A stretch of 32,421 nucleotides of DNA from Bacteroidales bacterium (GTDB taxonomy: Bacteria > Bacteroidota > Bacteroidia > Bacteroidales > UBA932): assembly GCA_024401855.1 (NCBI GenBank), contig JAKSKH010000025.1, positions 1 to 32,421 of the forward strand, in the 5' to 3' direction. Positions 26,198 through 32,421 of this stretch are shown one piece after another (position 1 is the stretch's first letter; each line of letters starts with the position of its first letter). The translations under genes were made by a program, and so were the position numbers. The notes under the pieces are model-generated. The model was given only the letters and a program-made list of their open reading frames with translations, was not told where the DNA came from and made no database searches.

Positions 26198-26638
26198 ATG
26201 AAAGAATATAAATTCAAGATCAACGGCAACGAATATAACGTAGCCATCAACGGCATCGAAGGAAAGAATGCTGATGTCACAGTAAACGGTGTTTCATACA
26301 ACGTAGAGCTCGAAAATGCACCTGCTCCCGCAGCAGCTCCCGCACCCGTAGCGGCAGCGGCTCCCGTAGCGGCAGCGGCTCCCGCAGCAGCTCCTGCAGC
26401 ACCCAAGGCAGCAGCTCCCGCAGGCGGCAAAACCGTGAAGAGCCCTCTTCCCGGAGTCATCATCAGCGTTGACGTAAAGGAAGGACAGGCTGTCAAGAGA
26501 GGACAGAAGCTCGCAGTCCTCGAGGCCATGAAGATGGAGAACGAAATTCTTTCAGAGTTTGAGGGAACCGTATCCGCCATCCATGTCAGCAAGGGTGAAT
26601 CAGTACTCGAAGGTGCTAATGTAGTAACTATCGCTTAA
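26198..26638 (+). CDS. mmdC: biotin carrier subunit of methylmalonyl-CoA decarboxylase
   Basis: A 146-residue biotinyl protein. I choose Met at 26198 (MKEYKFKINGNEYNV), because the upstream frame to 26144 overlaps mmdD. Residues about 1-40 are a small beta domain, 41-76 an Ala/Pro-rich flexible linker, and 79-146 the biotinyl-lipoyl domain. The biotin site is LEAMKMENE with Lys112. The linker contains a perfect 18-nt tandem repeat (26345-26362 and 26363-26380). The carrier swings between MmdA and the membrane decarboxylase MmdB. BirA encoded upstream is its likely ligase. The mmdB ATG overlaps its stop by 1 nt. Confidence 0.95.
   Translation: MKEYKFKINGNEYNVAINGIEGKNADVTVNGVSYNVELENAPAPAAAPAPVAAAAPVAAAAPAAAPAAPKAAAPAGGKTVKSPLPGVIISVDVKEGQAVKRGQKLAVLEAMKMENEILSEFEGTVSAIHVSKGESVLEGANVVTIA
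26345..26380 (+). repeat. 18-nt perfect tandem repeat in the biotin-carrier linker
   Basis: The 18-nt unit CCCGTAGCGGCAGCGGCT occurs twice in direct tandem, encoding PVAAAA twice. A degenerate third copy follows. It lies in the Ala/Pro linker and could change length by slippage in steps of six residues without a frameshift. Confidence 0.85.
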
Positions 26639-27780
26639 TGGAAAATATAATCGAAAGCCTCCAGCAATTCTGGCAGTTCACCGGATTTGCAAACTGTACA
26701 TGGCAGCACCTGGCGATGATAGGCATAGGACTTGTCTTCATCACTCTGGGTATTGTCAAACATTGGGAGCCGCTCCTGCTGGTACCTATCGGCTTCGGTA
26801 TGATCGTGGGTAACATCCCCCTCTTCCCGGGCCTCCAGGTCAGCATCTACGAGCAGAACTCCGTACTTAACATATTGTACCAGGGCGTAAGACAGGGATG
26901 GTATCCGCCGCTGATATTCCTCGGTATCGGTGCCATGACTGACTTCTCCGCGCTGATATCACAGCCACGGCTCATTCTTATCGGAGCCGCCGCACAGTGC
27001 GGTATCTTCGGTGCGTATCTGCTCGCGCTTGCGTTCGGATTCACACCCAGTGAGGCCGGTGCCATCGGAATCATCGGTGGAGCCGACGGTCCTACCGCCA
27101 TCTTCCTCAGCGGACGTCTCGCTCCGGATCTGATGGGAGCCATCGCCGTTTCGGCATACTCCTATATGGCCCTCGTGCCTGTGATCCAGAAGCCTATCAT
27201 GCTCCTTCTCACCACAAAGAAGGAAAGGATGATCAGGATGGAAAGGCCCCGCACCGTGAGCCAGAAAGAGAAGATCATCTTCCCTATCATCGGTTTCATC
27301 TGCACAGCCTTCATCGTTCCTTCAGGTCTTCCGCTGCTTGGAATGCTGTTCTTCGGCAACCTCCTCAAGGAGTCCGGCGTAACCCGCCGTCTTGCCGAGA
27401 CCGCACGCGGACCGCTCATCGACGTTGTCACCACCCTTATCGGTCTTACCGTTGGTGCATCCACCCAGGCTGACGTATTCCTCACAGGAAATTCAGTAAA
27501 GATTTTCGGACTCGGACTCCTTTCATTCGTCATTGCGACCACCTGCGGTGTCCTGTTCGTCAAGTTCATGAATCTTTTCTGCAAGGAAGGACACAAGATC
27601 AACCCGCTCATCGGTAACGCCGGAGTATCCGCCGTTCCTGACAGCGCACGTGTATCTGAGGTTGTAGGCCTCGAAACCGATCCCGGCAACCATCTGCTCA
27701 TGCACGCAATGGCACCCAATGTTGCGGGCGTCATCGGTTCAGCTGTAGCGGCAGGTATCCTGCTCGGATTCCTTGGATAA
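26638..27780 (+). CDS. mmdB: methylmalonyl-CoA decarboxylase beta subunit, Na+ pump (OadB family)
   Basis: A 380-residue polytopic membrane protein that decarboxylates carboxybiotin and exports Na+. The hallmark GGADGPTAIFLSGRLAP is at about residues 147-163; Asp150 corresponds to the essential Asp203 described for the oxaloacetate decarboxylase of Klebsiella. The second conserved block NAGVSAVPDSARVSEVVG and the C-terminal NVAGVIGSAVAAG are present. It overlaps the biotin-carrier stop by 1 nt. The epimerase follows after 28 nt. No separate promoter is obvious there, so the epimerase may be in the same transcript. Confidence 0.95.
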   Translation: MENIIESLQQFWQFTGFANCTWQHLAMIGIGLVFITLGIVKHWEPLLLVPIGFGMIVGNIPLFPGLQVSIYEQNSVLNILYQGVRQGWYPPLIFLGIGAMTDFSALISQPRLILIGAAAQCGIFGAYLLALAFGFTPSEAGAIGIIGGADGPTAIFLSGRLAPDLMGAIAVSAYSYMALVPVIQKPIMLLLTTKKERMIRMERPRTVSQKEKIIFPIIGFICTAFIVPSGLPLLGMLFFGNLLKESGVTRRLAETARGPLIDVVTTLIGLTVGASTQADVFLTGNSVKIFGLGLLSFVIATTCGVLFVKFMNLFCKEGHKINPLIGNAGVSAVPDSARVSEVVGLETDPGNHLLMHAMAPNVAGVIGSAVAAGILLGFLG

Positions 27781-27808
27781 CAGTAAATACAATTAATACA
27801 TCATTATC

Positions 27809-28219
27809 ATGAAAATTTCACACATCGAACACATCGGCATAGCCGTCAACAGCATAGAGGAGGCACTTCCCTTCTATGAGAACGTTCTTGGTTTCGAGTG
27901 CTACAAGACAGAAGAAGTTGCAGACCAGAAAGTAAAGACTGCCTTCCTCAAGGTCGGAGACACAAAGCTCGAACTTCTCGAGCCCACAAGTCCTGACAGC
28001 ACAGTAGCAAAATTCCTTGAGACAAGAGGCCCCGGCTTCCACCACATGGCTTACGCCGTAGAGGATGGTGTCGCAAATGCACTTGCAGAATGCGGTGAGA
28101 AATCAATCCGTACCATCGATGCGGCTCCAAGGGCGGGAGCTGATGGAATGAACATAGCATTCCTTCATCCCAAGGCAACCCAAAGCATTCTCACGGAACT
28201 TTGTGAAAAGAAGAAATAA
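27809..28219 (+). CDS. mce: methylmalonyl-CoA epimerase
   Basis: A 136-residue glyoxalase/VOC-fold enzyme interconverting (R)- and (S)-methylmalonyl-CoA, linking the mutase to the decarboxylase. The first metal site is in KISHIEHIGIAV (His8), the second in GPGFHHMAYAVED, and the last Glu is expected in the KLELLEPT region. SIEEALPFYENVLGF and AEKGVRxID-like CGEKSIRTID support the call. Length is typical. Its stop TAA shares a base with the ATG of the adenosyltransferase. Confidence 0.94.
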   Translation: MKISHIEHIGIAVNSIEEALPFYENVLGFECYKTEEVADQKVKTAFLKVGDTKLELLEPTSPDSTVAKFLETRGPGFHHMAYAVEDGVANALAECGEKSIRTIDAAPRAGADGMNIAFLHPKATQSILTELCEKKK

Positions 28220-28776
28220 TGTCGCTTTATACCCGGAAAGGAGATAGCGGGAAAACATCCCTGCCGGACGGAAGACGAGTGTCAAAAGATGACGCCCGAG
28301 TGGAAGCTTACGGCGAAGTGGATGAACTGACCGCCCAAATCTCTTTTCTGAATGCAATATGCTCTGCGGAAGGCAGTATCCCTGCCAGCCGCAGAGTTTC
28401 TTATTACAAGCCACTGTTTGAAAGGATTATCCGGGAACTCTTCGCAGTCGGGGGCGCAATTGCATACCCCGGAGCTGATAAAAAGTTTTCCGAAGAAATC
28501 AAAGCTCTTGAGGCGGAAACAGACTCCATAGATCAAAGTCTGACGCCGCTCAAGTGCTTCATTCTTCCTGCAGGAAGCCCGGCAGCCTGCCAGTGTCAGG
28601 TATGCAGGACAGTGTGCAGGAGAGTGGAACGCCGTGTGGTGACATTCCTCCGCGAAAATCAGATTGATCCTGAAGACAACGGAGTTCTCAAGTATCTCAA
28701 CCGTCTTTCAGATCTGCTGTTTGCGCTTTCACGCAGGATAAACGCCGATGGAGGCATAACTGACACAATACTTTAA
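28219..28776 (+). CDS. PduO-type cob(I)alamin adenosyltransferase
   Basis: A 185-residue enzyme that makes adenosylcobalamin, the mutase cofactor, from cob(I)alamin and ATP. The N-terminal ATP motif is YTRKGDSGKTSLPDG (residues 4-18), followed by YGEVDELTAQISFLNA, a central helix bundle, and CRRVERRVV with the LKYLNRLSDLLFALSRRIN block near the C-terminus, the usual conserved C-terminal signature. It shares its first base with the mce stop and lies 11 nt before meaB. In this context it should charge the B12 for MutAB. No AdoCbl-dependent diol dehydratase genes are seen, so a role in the mutase pathway is favoured. Confidence 0.93.
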   Translation: MSLYTRKGDSGKTSLPDGRRVSKDDARVEAYGEVDELTAQISFLNAICSAEGSIPASRRVSYYKPLFERIIRELFAVGGAIAYPGADKKFSEEIKALEAETDSIDQSLTPLKCFILPAGSPAACQCQVCRTVCRRVERRVVTFLRENQIDPEDNGVLKYLNRLSDLLFALSRRINADGGITDTIL

Positions 28777-28787
28777 AGCCAGGCAAT

Positions 28788-29879
28788 ATGGAACACCCGG
28801 AAAACGATAAATCCTACAAGGGACTGGTTGTAAATGAAGGAGTCGCACAACCCCCTGCAGTCAATCCGTACCTTAACAGAAACAGCTTCCGTCACAACAG
28901 TCTGTCTGTGGCGGAAATGGTTGAAGGTATAGCAAAGGGAGACATAACCATCCTTTCCCAGGCAGTAACGCTAGTGGAAAGCACCAATCCGGACCATTAT
29001 GCCAAAGCGCAGGAGGTTATCGAGAAATGCCTTCCACTCAGCGGAAAGTCAGTACGAATAGGAATCAGCGGTGTGCCCGGAGCAGGCAAGAGTACATCCA
29101 TAGACAAGTTCGGCGTCCATCTCCTTGACAATTACGGAGGCAAACTGGCCGTACTAGCCATTGACCCCTCCTCGGAGTTCGGCAAAGGCAGCATACTTGG
29201 AGACAAGACGCGCATGGAAACTCTTGTACAGCGCAGGGACGCTTTCATCCGTCCAAGTCCTTCAGCCGGCAGTCTGGGTGGAGTAGCCCGCAAGACAAGG
29301 GAAACCGTGCTTCTGTGCGAAGCCGCAGGTTTTGACAAGATCTTCATCGAAACGGTGGGTGTTGGACAGAGCGAAACCGCCTGCCAGTCCATGGTGGATT
29401 TCTTCCTTGTAATCCAACTCTCCGGAGCCGGAGACGAACTGCAGGGCATCAAACGCGGCATCATGGAAATGGCGGACGGAATTGTCATCAACAAATGTGA
29501 CGGGGACAACGTAGATGCCTGCAAGCTTTCTGCAATCCAGCTGCGCAACGCGTTTCATTTCTTCCCCGCGCCCGAAAGCGGTTGGACACGCCAGGTCCTG
29601 ACCTATTCGGGACTGAACGGTACCGGGATAAAGGAGATCTTCGAGATGATTTTCTCCTATATGGATTTTGTCAAGGCCAACGGGTACTTCGACATACGCC
29701 GCCGCCGGCAGAACAACTACTGGATGAAAGAGACCATCGATTCGGCTATTCTCGGCGATTTCTATCACAGAATGGAGATACGCCTCAACCAGGCGGAAGA
29801 ATCGGTCTGGAACGGACAGATGACCCCTTTCACCGCAGCACATTCCCTGCTTGACGAATACTACAAATTAATCAAATAG
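28788..29879 (+). CDS. meaB: MeaB/ArgK-family GTPase, methylmalonyl-CoA mutase chaperone
   Basis: A 363-residue G3E GTPase that gates loading of adenosylcobalamin into methylmalonyl-CoA mutase and protects or reactivates it. The P-loop is GVPGAGKST at residues 95-103. The blocks AVLAIDPSSEFGKGSILGDKTRM and FIRPSPSAGSLGGVARKTRE are characteristic of MeaB. The base-specificity motif NKCDGDN and the ETVGVGQSE loop complete the GTPase fold. A C-terminal dimerisation arm follows residue 300. Its place between the adenosyltransferase and mutAB fits the role. It ends 31 nt before mutA. Confidence 0.95.
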   Translation: MEHPENDKSYKGLVVNEGVAQPPAVNPYLNRNSFRHNSLSVAEMVEGIAKGDITILSQAVTLVESTNPDHYAKAQEVIEKCLPLSGKSVRIGISGVPGAGKSTSIDKFGVHLLDNYGGKLAVLAIDPSSEFGKGSILGDKTRMETLVQRRDAFIRPSPSAGSLGGVARKTRETVLLCEAAGFDKIFIETVGVGQSETACQSMVDFFLVIQLSGAGDELQGIKRGIMEMADGIVINKCDGDNVDACKLSAIQLRNAFHFFPAPESGWTRQVLTYSGLNGTGIKEIFEMIFSYMDFVKANGYFDIRRRRQNNYWMKETIDSAILGDFYHRMEIRLNQAEESVWNGQMTPFTAAHSLLDEYYKLIK

Positions 29880-29910
29880 AATATTCTGAATTTTAATAAT
29901 CACATACAAA

Positions 29911-31755
29911 ATGTCAGACAAAAAACTATTTTCTGAATTCACTTCTCCAACCCGCCAGGATTGGCTTGACAAGATCCAAGTCGATCTCAAAGGCGCCGAT
30001 TTCCAAAAAAAGCTTGTTTGGAAGACTGATGAGGGATTCTCAGTACAGCCTTTCTACATGAAGGAAGATTTGGAGAACCTTAGCACCATCGGCTCAGAGC
30101 CGGGCGAATTCCCTTATGTAAGGGGTAACAAGGCGGGTGACAACAACTGGTTTGTCCGTCAGGAGATTTGCAGCGAATCTGCTGCAGAGGCTAACAAGAA
30201 AGCGCTCAATGTCCTTGGAAAAGGCGTTGATTCGCTTGGTTTCAAGGTTCCGGGAGAGCAGCTCAACGCTGAATACGTTCAGACTTTGCTCGACGGTATC
30301 TACTGCGACTGCGTAGAGCTCAACTTCAAAGTATGCCCCAAGCATGCATTGGAACTCGCACAGATTCTTGTTTCTTACTTTGCAAGCAAAGGCTATGATC
30401 CCGCACGCATCAATGCATCCATCGATTTCGACCCCATCAAGGGTATGATAATGAAGGGCATGGATACAGAAAGCCTCATCTCTACGGGCAAGGCGCTTAT
30501 CGAGACCGTCAAGGATTATCCCGGTTTCAAGGTCATATCTGTCAACGGTTCCGCTCTCAGCGACAGCGGTGCCTACATCGTACAGGAGCTCGGTTATTCA
30601 CTTGCATGGGGAGCCGAATATATGAAGCGGCTTTCAGATGAAGGTGTTGCCGGAAACGAAATAGCACGCAGAATCAAGTTCAACATGGGCATCAGCACCA
30701 ACTATTTCATGGAAATAGCAAAATTCCGTGCTGCGCGCATGCTCTGGTCAAAGATTGCCGGGGAATTTGCAGGAAATGACAAGGAAGCCTGCAAAGCATG
30801 CATCCATGCAAAGACATCCTACTACAATATGACTCTGTTCGATTCATATGTAAATCTTCTCCGTTCACAGACCGAGACCATGTCCGCGGCAATCGCAGGC
30901 GTCAACTCAATTACAGTTACTCCTTTTGACGCGGCATACGAAAAGCCTGATGAGTTCTCTGAGCGCATCGCCCGCAACCAGCAGCTCCTTCTCAAGGAGG
31001 AGTCCCACTTCGACAAGGTCGTTGACCCTGCAGGCGGTTCATACTACATAGAGGTTCTCACCGATTCACTGGCAGCTGAAGCCTGGAAGATTTTCCTCAA
31101 GGTTCAGGATGGTGGCGGTATCGTTGAGTATGCAAAGAAAGGCCTTGTACAGGATGATATCGTTGCTTCAGACACAAAGCGTCACACGCTTGCCGCCCAG
31201 TCACGCGAGTTCATCCTCGGTACCAACCAGTTCCCTAACTTCACGGAGAATTCCGACGGCAAGACTCCTGTAAGCTGCTGCTGCAAATGCGCAAAAGAGG
31301 AAGGTCCTTACAAGGGCATAAGCACTTCAAGACTTTCTTCAGAATTCGAGGCTCTTCGTCTTACAACTGAGAAAGCCGCCAAGCAGCCGGTTGCATTCAT
31401 GCTCACTATCGGTAACCTTGTATGGCGTCAGGCACGCGCACAGTTCTCATGCAACTTCCTTGCGTCTGCCGGATATAAAGTTATAGACAATCTTGGTTTC
31501 GCAACCGTCGAGGAAGGAGTTGATGCTGCAATGAAGGCAGGCGCCGACGTTGTGGTAATCTGCTCTTCAGACGATGAATATGCTCAGTATGCCATCCCTG
31601 CTTACAACTGTCTTGCAGGAAAGGCATTGTTCGTGGTAGCGGGCAACCCCGCATGTGCAGAAGAACTCAAGGCCGCCGGCATCGAGAACTTCATACACGT
31701 TAAGGTTAACCAGCTCGAGACCTTGAAATTGTTTAATCAAAAACTCGGTATCTAA
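29911..31755 (+). CDS. mutA: methylmalonyl-CoA mutase small (beta) subunit
   Basis: A 614-residue subunit of the heterodimeric B12 enzyme that rearranges succinyl-CoA and methylmalonyl-CoA. The N-terminal TIM-barrel-like region (to about 430) is MutA-like, with the conserved [10 protein letters not shown] (371-380), [13 protein letters not shown] and SFxxxTD-like NMTLFDSY blocks. The C-terminal B12-fold domain (about 490-614, [31 protein letters not shown]) lacks the DxHxxG cobalamin-binding motif, as expected for the non-catalytic subunit. A Cys-rich linker, CCCKC (456-460), lies between the domains. It is 2 nt upstream of mutB. The frame and codon use resemble the other genes of the cluster. 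Confidence 0.95.
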   Translation: MSDKKLFSEFTSPTRQDWLDKIQVDLKGADFQKKLVWKTDEGFSVQPFYMKEDLENLSTIGSEPGEFPYVRGNKAGDNNWFVRQEICSESAAEANKKALNVLGKGVDSLGFKVPGEQLNAEYVQTLLDGIYCDCVELNFKVCPKHALELAQILVSYFASKGYDPARINASIDFDPIKGMIMKGMDTESLISTGKALIETVKDYPGFKVISVNGSALSDSGAYIVQELGYSLAWGAEYMKRLSDEGVAGNEIARRIKFNMGISTNYFMEIAKFRAARMLWSKIAGEFAGNDKEACKACIHAKTSYYNMTLFDSYVNLLRSQTETMSAAIAGVNSITVTPFDAAYEKPDEFSERIARNQQLLLKEESHFDKVVDPAGGSYYIEVLTDSLAAEAWKIFLKVQDGGGIVEYAKKGLVQDDIVASDTKRHTLAAQSREFILGTNQFPNFTENSDGKTPVSCCCKCAKEEGPYKGISTSRLSSEFEALRLTTEKAAKQPVAFMLTIGNLVWRQARAQFSCNFLASAGYKVIDNLGFATVEEGVDAAMKAGADVVVICSSDDEYAQYAIPAYNCLAGKALFVVAGNPACAEELKAAGIENFIHVKVNQLETLKLFNQKLGI

Positions 31756-31757
31756 TT

Positions 31758-32421
31758 ATGGCAAAGAATGATATTGTATGGAAAACCCCTGAGCAAATCG
31801 GTGTAAAGGCGGTTTATGATAAGGAAGATCTTGAGGGGATGGAGCATCTCGACTTCGTAGCCGGCCTCCCTCCTTTCCTGCGTGGACCTTATTCAATGAT
31901 GTATCCCTTCAAGCCGTGGACCATCCGTCAGTATGCCGGATTCTCCACAGCTGAGGAATCCAACGCGTTCTACAGACGCAACCTTGCATCCGGCCAGAAA
32001 GGACTGTCCGTTGCTTTTGACCTTCCCACCCATCGCGGTTATGACCCCGACAACATGAGAGTCATCGGTGACGTAGGAAAGGCCGGCGTGAGCATCTGCT
32101 CTGTTGAGAACATGAAGAGACTCTTCGAGGGAATTCCTCTCAACAAGATGTCTGTATCAATGACCATGAACGGTGCAGTGCTTCCTATCCTTGCATTCTA
32201 CATCGTGACCGGTCTTGAGCAGGGCGCGAAACTCGAGGAAATGGCAGGAACCATCCAGAATGATATCCTCAAGGAGTTCATGGTGCGTAACACATACATC
32301 TACCCACCTGAGTTCTCAATGAGAATCATCGCCGACATCTTCGAGTTCACATCCAAGAATATGCCTAAGTTCAACAGCATCTCCATCTCCGGATATCACA
32401 TCCAGGAGGCCGGAGCCACCG
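31758..32421 (+). CDS. mutB: methylmalonyl-CoA mutase large (alpha) subunit, 5' part
   Basis: The first 221 codons of the catalytic subunit; the gene continues past the window's right edge. The start [20 protein letters not shown] follows the mutA stop by 2 nt. [30 protein letters not shown] contains the CoA- and active-site-lining residues of the mutase barrel, and [34 protein letters not shown] and [14 protein letters not shown] are hallmark blocks. The cobalamin-binding domain would be downstream, outside the window. Confidence 0.97.
   Translation, partial: MAKNDIVWKTPEQIGVKAVYDKEDLEGMEHLDFVAGLPPFLRGPYSMMYPFKPWTIRQYAGFSTAEESNAFYRRNLASGQKGLSVAFDLPTHRGYDPDNMRVIGDVGKAGVSICSVENMKRLFEGIPLNKMSVSMTMNGAVLPILAFYIVTGLEQGAKLEEMAGTIQNDILKEFMVRNTYIYPPEFSMRIIADIFEFTSKNMPKFNSISISGYHIQEAGAT

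Overview
The window looks like a chromosomal segment of a Bacteroidales-type Bacteroidota. The gene families are typical of that order (DUF4837 lipoprotein, a BtuB-type TonB receptor, lipoprotein and outer-membrane-barrel genes, a methylmalonyl-CoA decarboxylase/mutase cluster). At least seven promoter candidates match the Bacteroidota -7 box TAnnTTTG, several with a TTTG-like -33 element 18-19 nt upstream. Base composition is roughly even between GC and AT. I cannot resolve the family from sequence alone. Most of the window is core metabolism; I see no CRISPR array, prophage, complete insertion sequence or recognisable defence island.

Layout. 1-1302 (+): the tail of an Rpn-type nuclease/transposase gene, a REP-like palindrome, an alpha/beta hydrolase and a very small lipoprotein. 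1315-11778 (-): nine genes packed head to tail, read ruvX, def, phosphohexomutase, M23/LysM peptidase, glpK, secreted GH2 beta-galactosidase, luxS, APH-fold kinase, glpF, with gaps of 17 nt or less or 4-nt overlaps. 11802-16252 (+): a one-TM protein, dxr, rseP, a DUF4837 lipoprotein, tRNA-Glu, rpsT and tRNA-Pro, closed by a bidirectional terminator. 16318-18967 (-): an outer-membrane barrel protein and an SLC13-type anion/Na+ symporter. 19096-21922 (-): a cobalamin riboswitch controlling a BtuB receptor and an unusually short FecCD/BtuC-like permease. 21955-23357 (-): a LysR regulator overlapping a gamma-carbonic anhydrase gene. 23457-32421 (+): a minimal biotin ligase, then the biotin- and B12-dependent propionate module: mmdA, mmdD/oadG, biotin carrier, mmdB/oadB, mce, pduO-type adenosyltransferase, meaB, mutA and the 5' part of mutB, which runs off the window.

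How the genes fit together. The right end encodes most of the succinate-to-propionate branch: the B12-dependent mutase makes methylmalonyl-CoA from succinyl-CoA, the epimerase sets its stereochemistry, and the biotin-dependent decarboxylase forms propionyl-CoA while exporting Na+. The cofactor genes sit nearby: biotin ligase immediately upstream, cobalamin adenosyltransferase and MeaB inside the cluster, and a riboswitch-controlled B12 receptor about 2.5 kb upstream. The Na+ gradient from the pump could drive the SLC13 symporter, but that link is inference.

The most interesting points are the translational coupling of luxS to an APH-fold small-molecule kinase, the riboswitch-controlled BtuC-like permease that lacks its N-terminal helix and has no BtuD or BtuF beside it, -7 boxes so close to the ruvX and luxS start codons that leaderless mRNAs are predicted, and a perfect 10-bp inverted repeat at the lysR/birA divergent promoter. 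None of these amounts to a clearly undescribed system on sequence alone.
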